Part shown: positions 19,805 through 30,003 of the stretch, one piece after another | Layout of the letters: every line of letters begins with the position of its first letter | Position numbering within the stretch: the stretch's first letter is position 1 | Source of the DNA: Sphingopyxis sp. OAS728 | Lineage (GTDB): Bacteria; Pseudomonadota; Alphaproteobacteria; Sphingomonadales; Sphingomonadaceae | Length of the DNA stretch: 64,000 bases | Direction: 5' to 3' | NCBI RefSeq assembly: GCF_014873485.1 | Contig: NZ_JADBDT010000001.1 | Coordinates: forward strand, 496,001 to 560,000 | Translations under genes and position numbers: made by a program | The notes under the pieces: model-generated | What the model was told of the DNA's origin: nothing | What the model saw: the letters and a program-made list of their open reading frames with translations, nothing else | Databases searched by the model: none

Positions 19805-20799
19805 GCCGCTTCGGGCCGTTTCCCGATCCTTCGGCGCTGCTCGATCACGACGAGGCGGCCGACGCCTTCGCGACGATGCTCGACGGCGGCGCGAGCGACG
19901 AGCAGGTCACCGAGTTCCTGATCGCACTATCCGATCGCGGCGAGACGATGGTCGAAATCGCCGCCGCGGCGCAAGCGATGCGCGACCGGCTGATCCCCGT
20001 TGCGGCCCCCAAGGGCGCGATCGACGTCTGCGGCACCGGCGGCGACGGTCATCACACGCTCAACGTCTCGACCGCAGTGTCGATCGTCGTTGCGGCGTGC
20101 GAGGTTCCGGTTGCAAAGCACGGAAATCGCGCGGCTTCTTCAAAATCCGGCGCGGCGGATACGCTGGAGGCGCTTGGCCTCGACATGGAGCGCGCCGACT
20201 GCATGGCCGAGGAACAGCTGGCCGACCTCGGCATCTGTTTCCTGTTCGCGGGCACCCGCCACCCGGCGATGAAGCGCATCATGCCGATCCGCAAGGCGAT
20301 CGGCCGCCGCACGATCTTCAACCTGATGGGCCCCCTCGCCAATCCGGCGCGCGTCACGCGCCAGCTCGTCGGCATCGCGCGGCCCGCCTATGTTCCCGTT
20401 TATGCCGAGGCGCTCCACCGGCTCGGAACCGAGCATTCGCGCGTGATTTCTGGCGACGAGGGGCTCGACGAACTATCGCTCGCGGGCGGCAATGAGGTTG
20501 CGGTCATAACGCCCGAAGGCGTCCGCATGCAGCGCAGCGCAGCCGCCGATGCGGGCCTTCCGACGCGCTCGCTCGCCGAGATCCGCGGCGGCGACGCCCA
20601 ATATAACGCAAAGGCGCTGCGCCGCCTGCTCGAAGGCGAACCGGGCGCGTATCGCGATGCCGTGCTCTATAACGCCGCCGAGGCACTCGTTGTCGCCGGG
20701 GCCGCCGACAGCTTGCTCGAAGGCGTCGAGGAAGCCGCCGAGGCGATCGACAAGGGCCTTGCCAACGCGCTGCTCAATTGCTGGATCGCCTATAAATGA
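19801..20799 (+). CDS. trpD: Anthranilate phosphoribosyltransferase
   Basis: A 332-residue enzyme joining anthranilate to PRPP, the second step of tryptophan synthesis. The PRPP-binding loop is [15 protein letters not shown] near residue 78, the [12 protein letters not shown] motif is near 105, and a helical N-terminal domain precedes them. Four-base ATGA overlaps couple it to trpG upstream and trpC downstream. Length and motifs are standard. Confidence 0.96.
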   Translation: MSRFGPFPDPSALLDHDEAADAFATMLDGGASDEQVTEFLIALSDRGETMVEIAAAAQAMRDRLIPVAAPKGAIDVCGTGGDGHHTLNVSTAVSIVVAACEVPVAKHGNRAASSKSGAADTLEALGLDMERADCMAEEQLADLGICFLFAGTRHPAMKRIMPIRKAIGRRTIFNLMGPLANPARVTRQLVGIARPAYVPVYAEALHRLGTEHSRVISGDEGLDELSLAGGNEVAVITPEGVRMQRSAAADAGLPTRSLAEIRGGDAQYNAKALRRLLEGEPGAYRDAVLYNAAEALVVAGAADSLLEGVEEAAEAIDKGLANALLNCWIAYK

Positions 20800-21581
20800 A
20801 CAAGCTCACCCAAATTCTAGCCACGAAGGCCGAGGAAGTGGCCGAACGCGCCGCGCTCCGTTCGCTATCCGAACTCGACGCGATCGACGCCGGCCCGGTG
20901 CGCGGTTTCGCCGCGGCTCTTCAGGCGAAGATCGTCGCAGGCGGTTTCGGCTTGATCGCGGAGATCAAGAAAGCATCGCCTTCCAAGGGACTGATAAGAC
21001 AAGATTTCGACCCCGCCGATCATGCGCGCGCCTATGCCGCCGGCGGGGCGGCTTGCCTGTCCGTCTTGACCGACGCCCCCTATTTTCAGGGGCATGAGGA
21101 TTATCTGGTTGCCGCGCGCGCCGCCTGCGCCCTGCCCGCGCTCCGCAAGGATTTCATGGTCGACCCCTGGCAGGTCGCCGAAGCGCGCGCGATCGGTGCC
21201 GACGCGATCCTGATCATCGTCGCTGCGCTCGAAGATGCCATGATGCGCGAGATCGAGGCGGCGGCCTTCGAACGCGGCATGGATGTGCTCGTCGAGGTGC
21301 ATGACGAAGCCGAACTCGATCGCGCGCTGACCCAGCTCCAGTCGCGCCTGATCGGCGTCAACAACCGCGACCTTCGCACCTTCGAAACCGACCTCGCGGT
21401 CACCGAGCGCCTCGCAAAGCTGGTCCCGCCGGGTACCTTGCTCGTCGGTGAAAGCGGCATCGCGCGCCGCGCCGATTGCGAAAGACTGGCGCAAAGCGGC
21501 GTAAAGGCTTTCCTCGTCGGCGAAAGCTTGATGCGTCAGGACGACGTCACGGCGGCAACGAAGGCACTGCTGGAGGGGTGA
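20796..21581 (+). CDS. trpC: Indole-3-glycerol phosphate synthase
   Basis: A 261-residue TIM-barrel enzyme that cyclises carboxyphenylaminodeoxyribulose phosphate to indole-3-glycerol phosphate. It shows [15 protein letters not shown] near residue 55, [12 protein letters not shown] near 115, and [10 protein letters not shown] near 185. The trpF, trpB and trpA genes are not in this window, so the later steps are encoded elsewhere. The unit ends here: a hairpin follows, and the next gene is a catB-like acetyltransferase on the opposite strand. Confidence 0.96.
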   Translation: MNKLTQILATKAEEVAERAALRSLSELDAIDAGPVRGFAAALQAKIVAGGFGLIAEIKKASPSKGLIRQDFDPADHARAYAAGGAACLSVLTDAPYFQGHEDYLVAARAACALPALRKDFMVDPWQVAEARAIGADAILIIVAALEDAMMREIEAAAFERGMDVLVEVHDEAELDRALTQLQSRLIGVNNRDLRTFETDLAVTERLAKLVPPGTLLVGESGIARRADCERLAQSGVKAFLVGESLMRQDDVTAATKALLEG

Positions 21582-21604
21582 ATTCCGAAGGCAATCGGGT
21601 TCGC

Positions 21605-21639
21605 CTGCCCGGCCCCGGTCCGGGCGCGGGGACGGGCAG
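21605..21639 (+). terminator. Hairpin after trpC
   Basis: CTGCCCG pairs with CGGGCAG around a further GC-rich inner stem, 24 bases after the trpC stop and 15 bases beyond the catB stop on the other strand. It could end transcription from both sides. There is no T tract on either side, so termination is inferred from position and stem strength. Confidence 0.4.
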
Positions 21640-21654
21640 ACTCACCTGCTCCTG

Positions 21655-22293
21655 CTAGACCCGTCCGTCGATGACCTTCCGCCAATGGTCATGGAGTCCA
21701 GCGGCGCCCGCACTGGTGAGGATCGCCATCGCCTCGCGAAGTTGCTCGTCGGACCAGTTCCACCACGCAAGTTCGAGCAGCCGGGCAATATCCGCATCGT
21801 CGAAGCGTTTTCGGATCACCTTCGACGGGTTGCCACCGACGACGGCATAGGGTTCGACGTCGCGGGTGACGAGGGCGCGTGTCCCGATCACGGCGCCGTC
21901 GCCGATCTTGACCCCGGGCATGATGATCGCTTCCGATCCGATCCATACATCGTTGCCGATTACGGTGTCGCCTGCCGGCTCGAAGCCGTTGGCCGCACCA
22001 GCAAAGGCGGGCACCTCGGGCATCCAGAAAAAGGGGAAGGTACTGATCCAGTCGTTCCGGTGTCCTTGATTTCCCGCCATGATGAAGGCAGCCCCCGATC
22101 CGATCGAACAAAAGCTACCGATGATCAGCCTGTCGACGCCCGCATCGGGAAAAAGGAAGCGGGCGCAGTCGTCGAAACTGTGCCCATGGTAATAGCCCGA
22201 ATAATAGCTGTAGCGGCCGACGACGATGTTCGGGTTCGTAACCTGTCGATCAAGCGTAATGCCCTTGAAGGGGCTTTCGAAGAAGTTTTTCAC
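21655..22293 (-). CDS. CatB-type xenobiotic O-acetyltransferase
   Basis: A 212-residue left-handed beta-helix acetyltransferase very similar in layout to CatB/Xat enzymes, which acetylate chloramphenicol and related hydroxylated compounds. It has [21 protein letters not shown] near residues 26-46, split here only by naming its ends, the catalytic histidine at about 78 in [10 protein letters not shown], and [19 protein letters not shown] hexapeptide repeats. A GTG start at 22293 gives the usual CatB length; an upstream ATG would add an atypical tail. It interrupts the trpC-moaC order on the opposite strand, a sign of insertion. Resistance is possible but the real substrate is unknown. Confidence 0.85.
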   Translation of the reverse strand: MKNFFESPFKGITLDRQVTNPNIVVGRYSYYSGYYHGHSFDDCARFLFPDAGVDRLIIGSFCSIGSGAAFIMAGNQGHRNDWISTFPFFWMPEVPAFAGAANGFEPAGDTVIGNDVWIGSEAIIMPGVKIGDGAVIGTRALVTRDVEPYAVVGGNPSKVIRKRFDDADIARLLELAWWNWSDEQLREAMAILTSAGAAGLHDHWRKVIDGRV

Positions 22294-22583
22294 AAAATCA
22301 CCATTGAATCCGAGCCATATCGATGGCTCCTGTGACGCGTTTACGCACGCAAACGCTGACCAGCACGCTCCGCGCATGCCGGGATCGAGGCTTCTCGCGT
22401 CGAAACGCGAAAGCCGATTCAGATGGTACAGTCTGCAGACTTCATACCGGACTGCATGCGCCAATTGTCTGTATGATTACAAGACCCGCATGCAATCTTG
22501 CTGACGGGCCGCTCGGGCTCAAACGAACCAAAACGACCAAAGCGTCTTGCCTTTCCGGCCAGCCATTGCTTGGTTTCGGCGAC
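22294..22583. other. Divergent intergenic region, catB and moaC
   Basis: These 290 bases separate the divergent catB-like gene and moaC and must hold both promoters. Base composition is more AT-rich than the flanks around 22420-22500, with TGCATGCG and GCATGCAA elements. No classical Moco riboswitch, attC site, or transposon end was recognisable. The longer in-frame extension of moaC into this region lacks family similarity. Confidence 0.4.
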
Positions 22584-23054
22584 ATGACGAAACCGACTCA
22601 TCTCGACGAAACGGGCACCGCACATATGGTCGACGTCGGCGCCAAGCCCGCAACCCAGCGCCGCGCGGTCGCCGGCGGCCGCATCAGCATGTCGCCGGGC
22701 GCGCTCGAGGCGATCCGCAGCAGCAATGCACCCAAGGGCGACGTACTTTCGACCGCGCGCATTGCCGGCATCATGGCCGCGAAACGCACCGCTGATCTCA
22801 TCCCGCTTTGCCATCCGCTCGCACTGACCAAGGTCGGCGTCGATTTCGCGTGGGAAGAAGGCGGCATATCGGTCACCGCCACCGCGCAGACGACCGGTCC
22901 CACCGGGGTCGAAATGGAAGCGCTCACCGCCGCGTCGGTCGCGCTACTCACGCTTTACGACATGGCCAAGGCGCTCGACCGCGCGATGATCCTCGGTGAC
23001 ATCCGCCTGCTCGAAAAGAGCGGCGGGCGCTCGGGCGACTGGCGCGCCGAATGA
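22584..23054 (+). CDS. moaC: Cyclic pyranopterin monophosphate synthase
   Basis: A 156-residue enzyme that, with MoaA, turns GTP into cyclic pyranopterin monophosphate, the first Moco intermediate. It opens with the family-typical [15 protein letters not shown], contains [11 protein letters not shown] near residue 75, and [16 protein letters not shown] near 110. The ATG at 22584 is chosen because it gives the usual MoaC start; the reading frame continues upstream without similarity. It overlaps moeA by four bases. Confidence 0.95.
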   Translation: MTKPTHLDETGTAHMVDVGAKPATQRRAVAGGRISMSPGALEAIRSSNAPKGDVLSTARIAGIMAAKRTADLIPLCHPLALTKVGVDFAWEEGGISVTATAQTTGPTGVEMEALTAASVALLTLYDMAKALDRAMILGDIRLLEKSGGRSGDWRAE

Positions 23055-24241
23055 GCGGGCTGCTTCCCGTCGAGGAAGCTCAGAGTCGGCTGATTGCGCT
23101 ACGCGCGCCGCTCGGTAGCGAAAATATTGCTTTTTCCGAGGCGCTTGGCCGCTATCTTTCGGAAGATGTCGTCGCCTTGCGCGATCAGCCCGCTGCACCG
23201 CTCTCGGCGATGGATGGCTATGCGATCCGTTTCGACGATCTGCCGGGGCCGTGGACGGTGATCGGCGAAACCGCCGCCGGCGCCCCGCCCGCCCGCCCGA
23301 TCGGGCCCGGTGAAGCGATGCGTATCTTCACTGGCGCGATGCTCCCTGCCGGCGCCGACACGGTGATCGTTCAGGAAGATGTCGCGCATGACGCCGATAT
23401 GCTGCGTTTGACCGGCGACGGCCCCGGCACGCGCGGGCGTCATATCCGGTCGCAAGCCGCCGATTTCGCCGCGGGCGACTGCCTGCTGCCTACAGGGACG
23501 CGCTTGACCCCGGGCGCGATCGCCGCTGCGGCGATGAGCGGCGCGGGGCAGCTTGCGGTTGGACGCCGCGCCCGCGTCGCTATCCTCACCACCGGTGACG
23601 AACTCGTCCAGCCCGGACACCCGCTCGCGCCGGGGCAGATCCCCGACAGCAATGGCGCGATGCTCTCCGCGATGCTCGCCGGCGAGGTCGACGGCCCCGT
23701 CCTCCCGCATCATATCCGCGACGACCGTGAGACACTTGCCAAAGTTTTGAAAGAGTTGGCACGACGTCACGACGTCATCGTGACCGTCGGCGGCGCCTCG
23801 GTCGGCGATCATGATCATGTCCGCGGCGCGCTCGACGATGCGGGCGGACGACTCGATTTCTGGAAGATCGCGATGCGTCCCGGCAAGCCGCTGATCGCCG
23901 GAATGCTCGGCGATGCGATCCTGCTCGGCCTTCCCGGCAACCCCTCGTCGGCCTTCGTCACCGCAACCTTGTTCCTTTTGCCGCTCGTCCGCTATCTGGC
24001 GGGCGCGCGCGAGCCGCTACCCGCCGTCCATCGGGCCCCGCTGGCTGCTCCGCTCGCCGAAGGCGGCGGGCGCCGCGACTATCTTCGCGCGCGACTCGAA
24101 CAGGGCCGCCTGACGCCGATGATCGGGCAGGAGAGCGGTCGCACCCTTCCCCTCGCCTCGGCGAACGCCTTGCTGATCCGCGAGATCGGCGCGCCGCCGC
24201 GCAATGTGGGCGATGCTGCGGACTATCTTGTCATCGCTTGA
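23051..24241 (+). CDS. moeA: Molybdopterin molybdenumtransferase
   Basis: A 396-residue MoeA that inserts molybdate into adenylated molybdopterin. Domain I has [10 protein letters not shown] near residue 54, the MPT-binding domain III has ILTTGDELV near 180 and [11 protein letters not shown] near 247, and a [11 protein letters not shown] loop is near 295. The C-terminal beta-barrel domain follows. It is translationally coupled to moaC and ends just before the lexA operator. Confidence 0.95.
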   Translation: MSGLLPVEEAQSRLIALRAPLGSENIAFSEALGRYLSEDVVALRDQPAAPLSAMDGYAIRFDDLPGPWTVIGETAAGAPPARPIGPGEAMRIFTGAMLPAGADTVIVQEDVAHDADMLRLTGDGPGTRGRHIRSQAADFAAGDCLLPTGTRLTPGAIAAAAMSGAGQLAVGRRARVAILTTGDELVQPGHPLAPGQIPDSNGAMLSAMLAGEVDGPVLPHHIRDDRETLAKVLKELARRHDVIVTVGGASVGDHDHVRGALDDAGGRLDFWKIAMRPGKPLIAGMLGDAILLGLPGNPSSAFVTATLFLLPLVRYLAGAREPLPAVHRAPLAAPLAEGGGRRDYLRARLEQGRLTPMIGQESGRTLPLASANALLIREIGAPPRNVGDAADYLVIA

Positions 24242-24254
24242 CAAGTTCCGCTTT

Positions 24255-24269
24255 GTTCCACTATCGTTC
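24255..24269 (+). promoter_or_regulatory. LexA (SOS) box of lexA
   Basis: GTTC-CACTATC-GTTC exactly matches the alphaproteobacterial LexA operator. It lies 37 bases upstream of the lexA ATG. A further GTTC at 24245-24248, six bases before the box, makes three GTTC half-sites in a row. Autoregulation of lexA is the expected role. Confidence 0.85.
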
Positions 24270-24306
24270 TCAATATGTCCGGTAATGGCATCATGGAGAA
24301 CGACCG

Positions 24307-24984
24307 ATGTTGACCGCAAAGCAGCATGAGCTGCTCCACTTCATCCAGGAACGCCTCGATTCGAGCGGCATTTCGCCCTCGTTCGAAGAGATGAAGGAGG
24401 CGCTGGGTCTCAAATCGAAATCGGGTATACACCGGTTGATAAGCGCCTTGGAAGAAAGAGGTTTTCTCCGTCGCCTGCCGAACCGCGCCCGCGCGCTCGA
24501 AGTGCTGAAGGTGCCCGAGGCAGCGAAGGCCGCACCGGTACGTGAGAATGTCGTGCCGCTGCGCAAGGCTGCTCCTGCCATGCGACCGATCGCGGCGAAC
24601 GACATCATCGAGGTTCCGCTGCACGGCAAGATTGCCGCCGGCGTGCCGATCGAGGCATTCGAGGATCACAATAATCTCGCTGTCCCCGCCGCGTTGCTCG
24701 GCTCGGGCGAACATTATGCGCTCGAAGTGTCGGGCGACTCGATGGTCGAGGCGGGCATCTTCGACGGCGATTATGCGCTGATCCAGAAAGCGAGCACCGC
24801 GCGCGAGGGCGATATCGTCGTCGCGCTCGTCGACGGACAGGACGCGACGCTCAAATATTTCCGCCGCGAAGGCCAGATGATCCGCCTCGATCCGGCGAAC
24901 TCGGCCTATGAGCCGCAGCGCTATCCCGCCGATCGCGTCATCGTGCAGGGCCGCCTGTCGGGATTACTTCGTCGTTACCACTGA
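24307..24984 (+). CDS. lexA: SOS repressor LexA
   Basis: A 225-residue LexA. The winged-helix DNA-binding domain covers about residues 1-65, with [21 protein letters not shown] as recognition region. The self-cleavage bond is Ala111-Gly112 ([10 protein letters not shown]), and the catalytic pair is Ser145 (SGDSMVEAG) and Lys183 (DATLKYF). All parts needed for RecA-triggered autoproteolysis are intact. An SOS box lies upstream. The last 47 bases overlap the convergent comEC gene. Confidence 0.97.
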   Translation: MLTAKQHELLHFIQERLDSSGISPSFEEMKEALGLKSKSGIHRLISALEERGFLRRLPNRARALEVLKVPEAAKAAPVRENVVPLRKAAPAMRPIAANDIIEVPLHGKIAAGVPIEAFEDHNNLAVPAALLGSGEHYALEVSGDSMVEAGIFDGDYALIQKASTAREGDIVVALVDGQDATLKYFRREGQMIRLDPANSAYEPQRYPADRVIVQGRLSGLLRRYH

Positions 24985-27097
24985 GCTGCTGCGGTAGCCG
25001 CCACGGATGGCCGTCGCCCGCGCTAAGCGTGGCGACGGCTTCGGGCGTTTCGCCGAGATACAGCGCCAGTCCGCCGGTTTCGGCCAGGCTGTCGCGGTCG
25101 ATCGTCATCCAGCGCCCCATACACTCGCGCGGTAGCCAGCGGTCGCTGATCACCACATCGGCCGCGGCGCAGGCTGCCGCCATATCGGAGCCCTCGATCC
25201 GGTCACGCCCGCGCGAGGCGAGGATAATGTAACGCCGCGCGCCGTCGCCCTGGCTCCATCGACAGAAATCGCGATTACATTCGACATGATCGAGCTCGGC
25301 GAGCGCCGAGAGCGGCGTGTCGACGCCCGCCGCCTCGGCCATGCTGTCGCGCACATAATCACCCGCCCGGTCGCGGAGCAGCGCATAGCTGCCATCGGGA
25401 AGCACGGCGGCGATATGGCGGCCGTCGCCGGTCACCAGCAGATCTGGGCGCGGCTGTACCAGCAACGCCGCCATTCCGATCGCCAGCGGTACCGCGCCGA
25501 TACGCCGCCAGCGCGTGTTCCACAGCAACAGCCACAAGCCTCCGTAAACCGACAGCGCGAAGCCCCAGCCCGCGAAGGTCGGCAACATGGCGACGGCACC
25601 GGGTGCGTCGGCGACCGCGTGCGCGAGCCCGATCAGCGCGCCGATCGCCTGCTCGGTGATCCACCAGAAGGGCGCACCGAGGCCGACACTGTCGAGCAGC
25701 AAGGCCAGCGCCTCGGCGGGCATGATCACGAAAGTGGTCAGCGGGATCGCGACAACATTGGCAAGCGCGCCGTAAAGCCCAGCCTTGTGAAAATGGAATA
25801 GCGCGATCGGGGCGAGCGCGACTTCGACGACGAGCCCCGTGAGCAGCAAGCCCGCGATGGCGCGACCGAATCGGAACGGCCACGCTTCGTCGCGCCGAGC
25901 CAGAAAGCTTTGCATCGGGCAGCTTTCGTGCAGCGCGATGATCGCCGTGACCGCTGCAAAACTCAGCTGGAAGCTCGGCCCCGCAAGCGATTCGGGCCGC
26001 CAGACCAACACGACGAGCGCGCCCGCCGCTACCAGCCGCAAAGTCATCGCCTCGCGCCCCATCAGGAAGGCGATGAGCACGAGCAGCGCCGCGATGAACG
26101 AACGCAAAGTCGGCACCTCGGCGCCGGCGAGCAGCGTATAGGCGCCCCCCGCAAGCGCGCCCGCCGCCGCCGCGAGCGGGAGGACATAGCCCGCCAGCGC
26201 GAGCCGCCGGCTCAGCGCGAACAGCCGCATCGTCAGCAGCATCGCAAATCCGACCACGGCCGTCACATGCAGCCCGCTGATCGACAGCAGGTGCGCCAAT
26301 CCGCTCCGCCGCATCGCCTCCTCGTCGGCTTCGCTGATCGCGCCGCGATCGCCCGTCACCAGCGCCGCCGCGATGCCGCCCGCCGATCCCGCAACCTGAG
26401 CATGGATATGCGCGCTGAGCCGGCTGCGCAGCGGCGGCGGCGCTGCTCCGGCTCCCGGCGCACGCGAAATATCGCCGAGCACGGTACCAACCGCGCCAAT
26501 GCGGTCGAACCACGCGCGCTGCGCAAAATCATACCCGCCGGGAAGGCTCGCCGTTGGCGGCGGCATAAGCCGTGCCCTGACGCCGATCGTCTCCCCGTCC
26601 GTGAGCCCCTCCCCCTGCTCGCTGCGCAGCGTCAGGCGTACGCGCGGCGGCAAATCGGCGCGACGCTGCGGCAGGGCGATTATGCGAATTTGCCCCTTGG
26701 CGGGCAGCGGCTCGGCGCGCTCCACGATCGCAGAAAATTCGGTCACCACCGGCGCCGCCAGCACCGGCGCCGCGACCCATATGGCGCGCGCCCAGATAAG
26801 CAAAACGCCCGCCGCCATCATGCCGCATCCAACGACGATCAGCCGCCCCAACCGGCTATTTTGGCCGATGAGCAGCCCCACGCCCACGCCGCCTGCGAGC
26901 AGGAACAGCAACCCTGTCCAGTGCGCTTCGGCAGGCAATGCGAACCACGCCGCAATCCCGGCGCCGAGCGCCACAGGCAGCCAGAGCCCGATCCGCTCGC
27001 GCTCGGCCTCGAGCCGGGCCTCCAGCGCGTCGCCTGTCCGGTTCCGGATAGTTGCCCAGCGAGCAGCAATGGGCGTTTGAAGCAGCCTTGTCGCCAT
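24938..27097 (-). CDS. comEC: ComEC/Rec2-family membrane protein
   Basis: A 719-residue polytopic protein of the ComEC/Rec2 family, which forms the inner-membrane DNA channel in competent bacteria. Several N-terminal helices precede an OB-like soluble region (about 130-260) and the Competence domain with [10 protein letters not shown] near residue 285. The C-terminal soluble part (about 535-719) lacks the HxHxDH motif of the metallo-beta-lactamase domain, so nuclease activity is not supported. The ATG at 27097 has a GGAG ribosome site; a longer frame without similarity extends upstream. DNA uptake by this organism is not demonstrated. Confidence 0.88.
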   Translation of the reverse strand: MATRLLQTPIAARWATIRNRTGDALEARLEAERERIGLWLPVALGAGIAAWFALPAEAHWTGLLFLLAGGVGVGLLIGQNSRLGRLIVVGCGMMAAGVLLIWARAIWVAAPVLAAPVVTEFSAIVERAEPLPAKGQIRIIALPQRRADLPPRVRLTLRSEQGEGLTDGETIGVRARLMPPPTASLPGGYDFAQRAWFDRIGAVGTVLGDISRAPGAGAAPPPLRSRLSAHIHAQVAGSAGGIAAALVTGDRGAISEADEEAMRRSGLAHLLSISGLHVTAVVGFAMLLTMRLFALSRRLALAGYVLPLAAAAGALAGGAYTLLAGAEVPTLRSFIAALLVLIAFLMGREAMTLRLVAAGALVVLVWRPESLAGPSFQLSFAAVTAIIALHESCPMQSFLARRDEAWPFRFGRAIAGLLLTGLVVEVALAPIALFHFHKAGLYGALANVVAIPLTTFVIMPAEALALLLDSVGLGAPFWWITEQAIGALIGLAHAVADAPGAVAMLPTFAGWGFALSVYGGLWLLLWNTRWRRIGAVPLAIGMAALLVQPRPDLLVTGDGRHIAAVLPDGSYALLRDRAGDYVRDSMAEAAGVDTPLSALAELDHVECNRDFCRWSQGDGARRYIILASRGRDRIEGSDMAAACAAADVVISDRWLPRECMGRWMTIDRDSLAETGGLALYLGETPEAVATLSAGDGHPWRLPQQLSGNDEVIPTGGPAR

Positions 27098-27156
27098 GCT
27101 AGGGGCTCCCCCGATCCCCGCCCAGAAGGGCGGCAAATTGAGTGAAAGAGGCCGCA

Positions 27157-28623
27157 GTGGCAACCGAAAACCAGACCAAAATGGCAGCAGCGACCCCTGA
27201 GGCGACCGGCGCCGACGTGGTGACGCGCTTCGCCCCCTCGCCGACGGGTTTCCTGCATATCGGCGGCGCACGCACCGCGCTCTTCAACTGGCTGTTCGCG
27301 CGCCACCATGGCGGCAAATTCCTGCTGCGCATTGAGGACACTGACCGCGCGCGCTCGACCGACGCCGCGATCGACGCGATTCTCGACGGCATGCAGTGGC
27401 TCGACCTCGATTGGGACGGCGAGACGGTATTCCAGTTCGCGCGCGCGCCGCGCCATGCCGAGGTCGCAGCCGAATTGCTCGCCAAGGGTGAAGCCTATCG
27501 CTGCTATTTGACGCAGGACGAGCTCGCCGCGATGCGCGCCGAGGCACAGGAAAAGCGCCTGCCCTTCCGCGTCCGCAGCCCGTGGCGCGATCGCGACGAC
27601 GGCGATCCGTCGGTTCCGCACGTTATCCGCCTGCGCGCGCCGCAAGACGGCGCGGTGACGATCACCGACAAGGTCCAGGGCGAGGTCACGGTCCAGAATG
27701 CCGAACTCGACGATTTCGTCCTGCTGCGCAGCGATGGCACGCCGACCTATATGCTCAGTGTTGTCGTCGACGATAATGATATGGGCGTGACGCATGTGAT
27801 CCGCGGCGACGACCATCTCAACAACGCGTTCCGCCAGCTCGCACTGATCCGTTCGATGAACTGGCGCGAGCCCGTTTATGCGCATGTCCCGCTGATCCAC
27901 GGAGCAGACGGGGCGAAGCTATCGAAGCGCCATGGTGCGCTCGGCGTCGACGCCTATCGCGACGAACTTGGCTATCTGCCCGAGGCGGTGAACAACTACC
28001 TCCTCCGCCTTGGCTGGGGCCATGGCGATGACGAGATCATCAGCCGCGCGCAGGCGACCGAATGGTTCGACCTCGCGCATGTCGGCCGTTCGCCGTCGCG
28101 TTTCGATTTCAAAAAGCTCGAAAATCTGAACGGCCATTATCTGCGCGAAGCCGATAATGCGCGCCTCGCGGGCCTCGTTGCGCCGCGCGTGGAAAAACTC
28201 GTCGGCCGCGCGCTGGACGATGCCGACCGCGACCTGCTGACGCGCGCGATGGAGTCGCTGAAGCCGCGCGCAAAGACGCTCGACGAGATCGCCGATGGCG
28301 CCATTTTCCTCTACCAGCCCGACCCGTTGCCGGTGGACGAGAAAGCGGCCGAGGTGCTAAAGGCCTCGCCCGAAGGCCTGCTCGCTGCCGTCACGGAGCG
28401 ACTGCGCGGGCTGAACGATTGGACGATAGAAGAGCTGGACGCCGCCGTGCGCGCCGAAGCCGAAGCCGCCGAACTGGGGCTCGGTAAACTCGCGCAACCT
28501 CTACGCGCGGCATTAACCGGCCGAACCATCTCCCCGGGGATTTTCGACGTGCTGCTCCTGCTCGGACGCGATGTGAGTCTCGCCCGACTTGACGCAGCGC
28601 AACATTATCCGGCAGGGGCGTAG
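27157..28623 (+). CDS. gltX: Glutamate--tRNA ligase
   Basis: A 488-residue class I aminoacyl-tRNA synthetase. The HIGH-like motif is in [14 protein letters not shown] and the KMSKS-like motif in [10 protein letters not shown] near residue 260. The C-terminal anticodon-binding helical domain is complete. A GTG at 27157 with AGAGG seven bases upstream is preferred; another GTG at 27142 would add five residues. It is divergent from comEC and followed 38 bases later by gltA. Discriminating or non-discriminating charging of tRNA-Gln cannot be told from sequence here. Confidence 0.95.
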   Translation: MATENQTKMAAATPEATGADVVTRFAPSPTGFLHIGGARTALFNWLFARHHGGKFLLRIEDTDRARSTDAAIDAILDGMQWLDLDWDGETVFQFARAPRHAEVAAELLAKGEAYRCYLTQDELAAMRAEAQEKRLPFRVRSPWRDRDDGDPSVPHVIRLRAPQDGAVTITDKVQGEVTVQNAELDDFVLLRSDGTPTYMLSVVVDDNDMGVTHVIRGDDHLNNAFRQLALIRSMNWREPVYAHVPLIHGADGAKLSKRHGALGVDAYRDELGYLPEAVNNYLLRLGWGHGDDEIISRAQATEWFDLAHVGRSPSRFDFKKLENLNGHYLREADNARLAGLVAPRVEKLVGRALDDADRDLLTRAMESLKPRAKTLDEIADGAIFLYQPDPLPVDEKAAEVLKASPEGLLAAVTERLRGLNDWTIEELDAAVRAEAEAAELGLGKLAQPLRAALTGRTISPGIFDVLLLLGRDVSLARLDAAQHYPAGA

Positions 28624-28661
28624 CCACTCTCTCTCCCCGCCGTCAGTACAGGGAACAAAAT

Positions 28662-29945
28662 ATGACCGACACTGCGAAGATCACCCTCGGCGACAAGACC
28701 GTCGACAACCCTGTCCTGTCGGGCACCGTCGGCCCCGACGTCGTCGACATCCGCAAATTCTACGCCCAGACCGGTGCGTTCACCTATGACCCCGGCTTCA
28801 CCTCGACCGCGAGCTGCGAATCGCAGCTGACCTATATCGACGGTGACGAAGGCGTTCTGCTCCACCGCGGTTACGCGATCGGCGACCTCGCCGAACATTC
28901 GAGCTTCATGGAAACCTGCTACCTCCTGCTCAACGGCGAACTGCCGAACGGCGAGGAACTGGCGACGTTCGAAAACACGATCACCCGCCACACGATGCTG
29001 CACGAACAGCTCGCAACCTTCTATCGCGGCTTCCGCCGCGACGCGCATCCGATGGCGGTGATGTGCGGCGTCGTCGGCGCCCTCAGCGCGTTCTATCCCG
29101 ACTCGACCGAAATCCACGACCCGCGCCAGCGGATGATCGCCAGCCACCGCCTGATCGCGAAAATGCCGACGATTGCGGCAATGGCGTATAAATATTCGGT
29201 GGGCCAGCCGTTCGTCTATCCCGACAATTCGCTGAGCTACACCGGCAATTTCCTGCGCATGACATTTGGCGTTCCTGCCGAGGAATATGAAGTCAACCCG
29301 GTTGTCGAGCGCGCGCTCGACCGCATCTTCATCCTCCACGCCGATCATGAGCAGAATGCGTCGACCTCGACCGTCCGCCTTGCGGGTTCGTCGGGCGCCA
29401 ACCCCTTCGCGTGCATCGCGGCGGGCATCGCCTGCCTCTGGGGCCCCGCGCATGGCGGCGCAAACGAAGCCGCGCTCAACATGCTGCGCGAAATCGGCCG
29501 TCCCGAACGCATCCCCGAATATATCGCGCGTGCGAAGGACAAGGACGATCCGTTCCGCCTGATGGGCTTCGGTCACCGCGTCTATAAAAACTACGATCCC
29601 CGCGCGACGGTGATGCAGAAGACCGTGCGCGAGGTGTTCGAAGCGCTCAAGGTCAACGACCCGGTGTTCGAGGTCGCGCTCCAACTTGAGGAAATGGCGC
29701 TCAACGACCCCTATTTCATCGACAAGAAGCTGTTCCCGAACGTCGACTTCTATTCGGGCGTGATCCTGTCGGCGATCGGTTTCCCGACGACGATGTTCAC
29801 CGCGCTCTTCGCCCTCGCCCGCACCGTCGGCTGGGTCGCGCAGTGGAACGAAATGATTTCGGACCCCGCACAGAAGATCGGCCGTCCGCGTCAGCTTTAC
29901 ACGGGCCCGACGCACCGCCCCTATGTGGCGGTCGACAAGCGCTAA
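28662..29945 (+). CDS. gltA: Citrate synthase
   Basis: A 427-residue type II citrate synthase that condenses oxaloacetate and acetyl-CoA. The catalytic residues lie in [10 protein letters not shown] (near residue 225), [10 protein letters not shown] (near 265) and [13 protein letters not shown] (near 305). The N-terminal extension before residue 50 is normal for hexameric NADH-sensitive enzymes of proteobacteria. AGGGAAC precedes the ATG as ribosome site. A hairpin 26 bases after the stop probably ends the transcript. Confidence 0.97.
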   Translation: MTDTAKITLGDKTVDNPVLSGTVGPDVVDIRKFYAQTGAFTYDPGFTSTASCESQLTYIDGDEGVLLHRGYAIGDLAEHSSFMETCYLLLNGELPNGEELATFENTITRHTMLHEQLATFYRGFRRDAHPMAVMCGVVGALSAFYPDSTEIHDPRQRMIASHRLIAKMPTIAAMAYKYSVGQPFVYPDNSLSYTGNFLRMTFGVPAEEYEVNPVVERALDRIFILHADHEQNASTSTVRLAGSSGANPFACIAAGIACLWGPAHGGANEAALNMLREIGRPERIPEYIARAKDKDDPFRLMGFGHRVYKNYDPRATVMQKTVREVFEALKVNDPVFEVALQLEEMALNDPYFIDKKLFPNVDFYSGVILSAIGFPTTMFTALFALARTVGWVAQWNEMISDPAQKIGRPRQLYTGPTHRPYVAVDKR

Positions 29946-29970
29946 GCGGCAAATTCCGTAAGTTTTCGAG

Positions 29971-29999
29971 CGGCGGTATGGGCAACCATGCCGCCGTTT
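29971..29999 (+). terminator. Terminator after gltA
   Basis: An 11-bp stem (CGGCGGTATGG with CCATGCCGCCG, one T-G wobble) closes over a GCAA tetraloop and is followed by GTTTCGATT. It lies between the convergent gltA and kinase-like genes. Confidence 0.6.
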
Positions 30000-30003
30000 C
30001 GAT

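Noticed and set aside
21600..22293. Integron cassette origin of the catB-like gene
   Set aside because: No attC-like core site or integrase was visible downstream of the gene.
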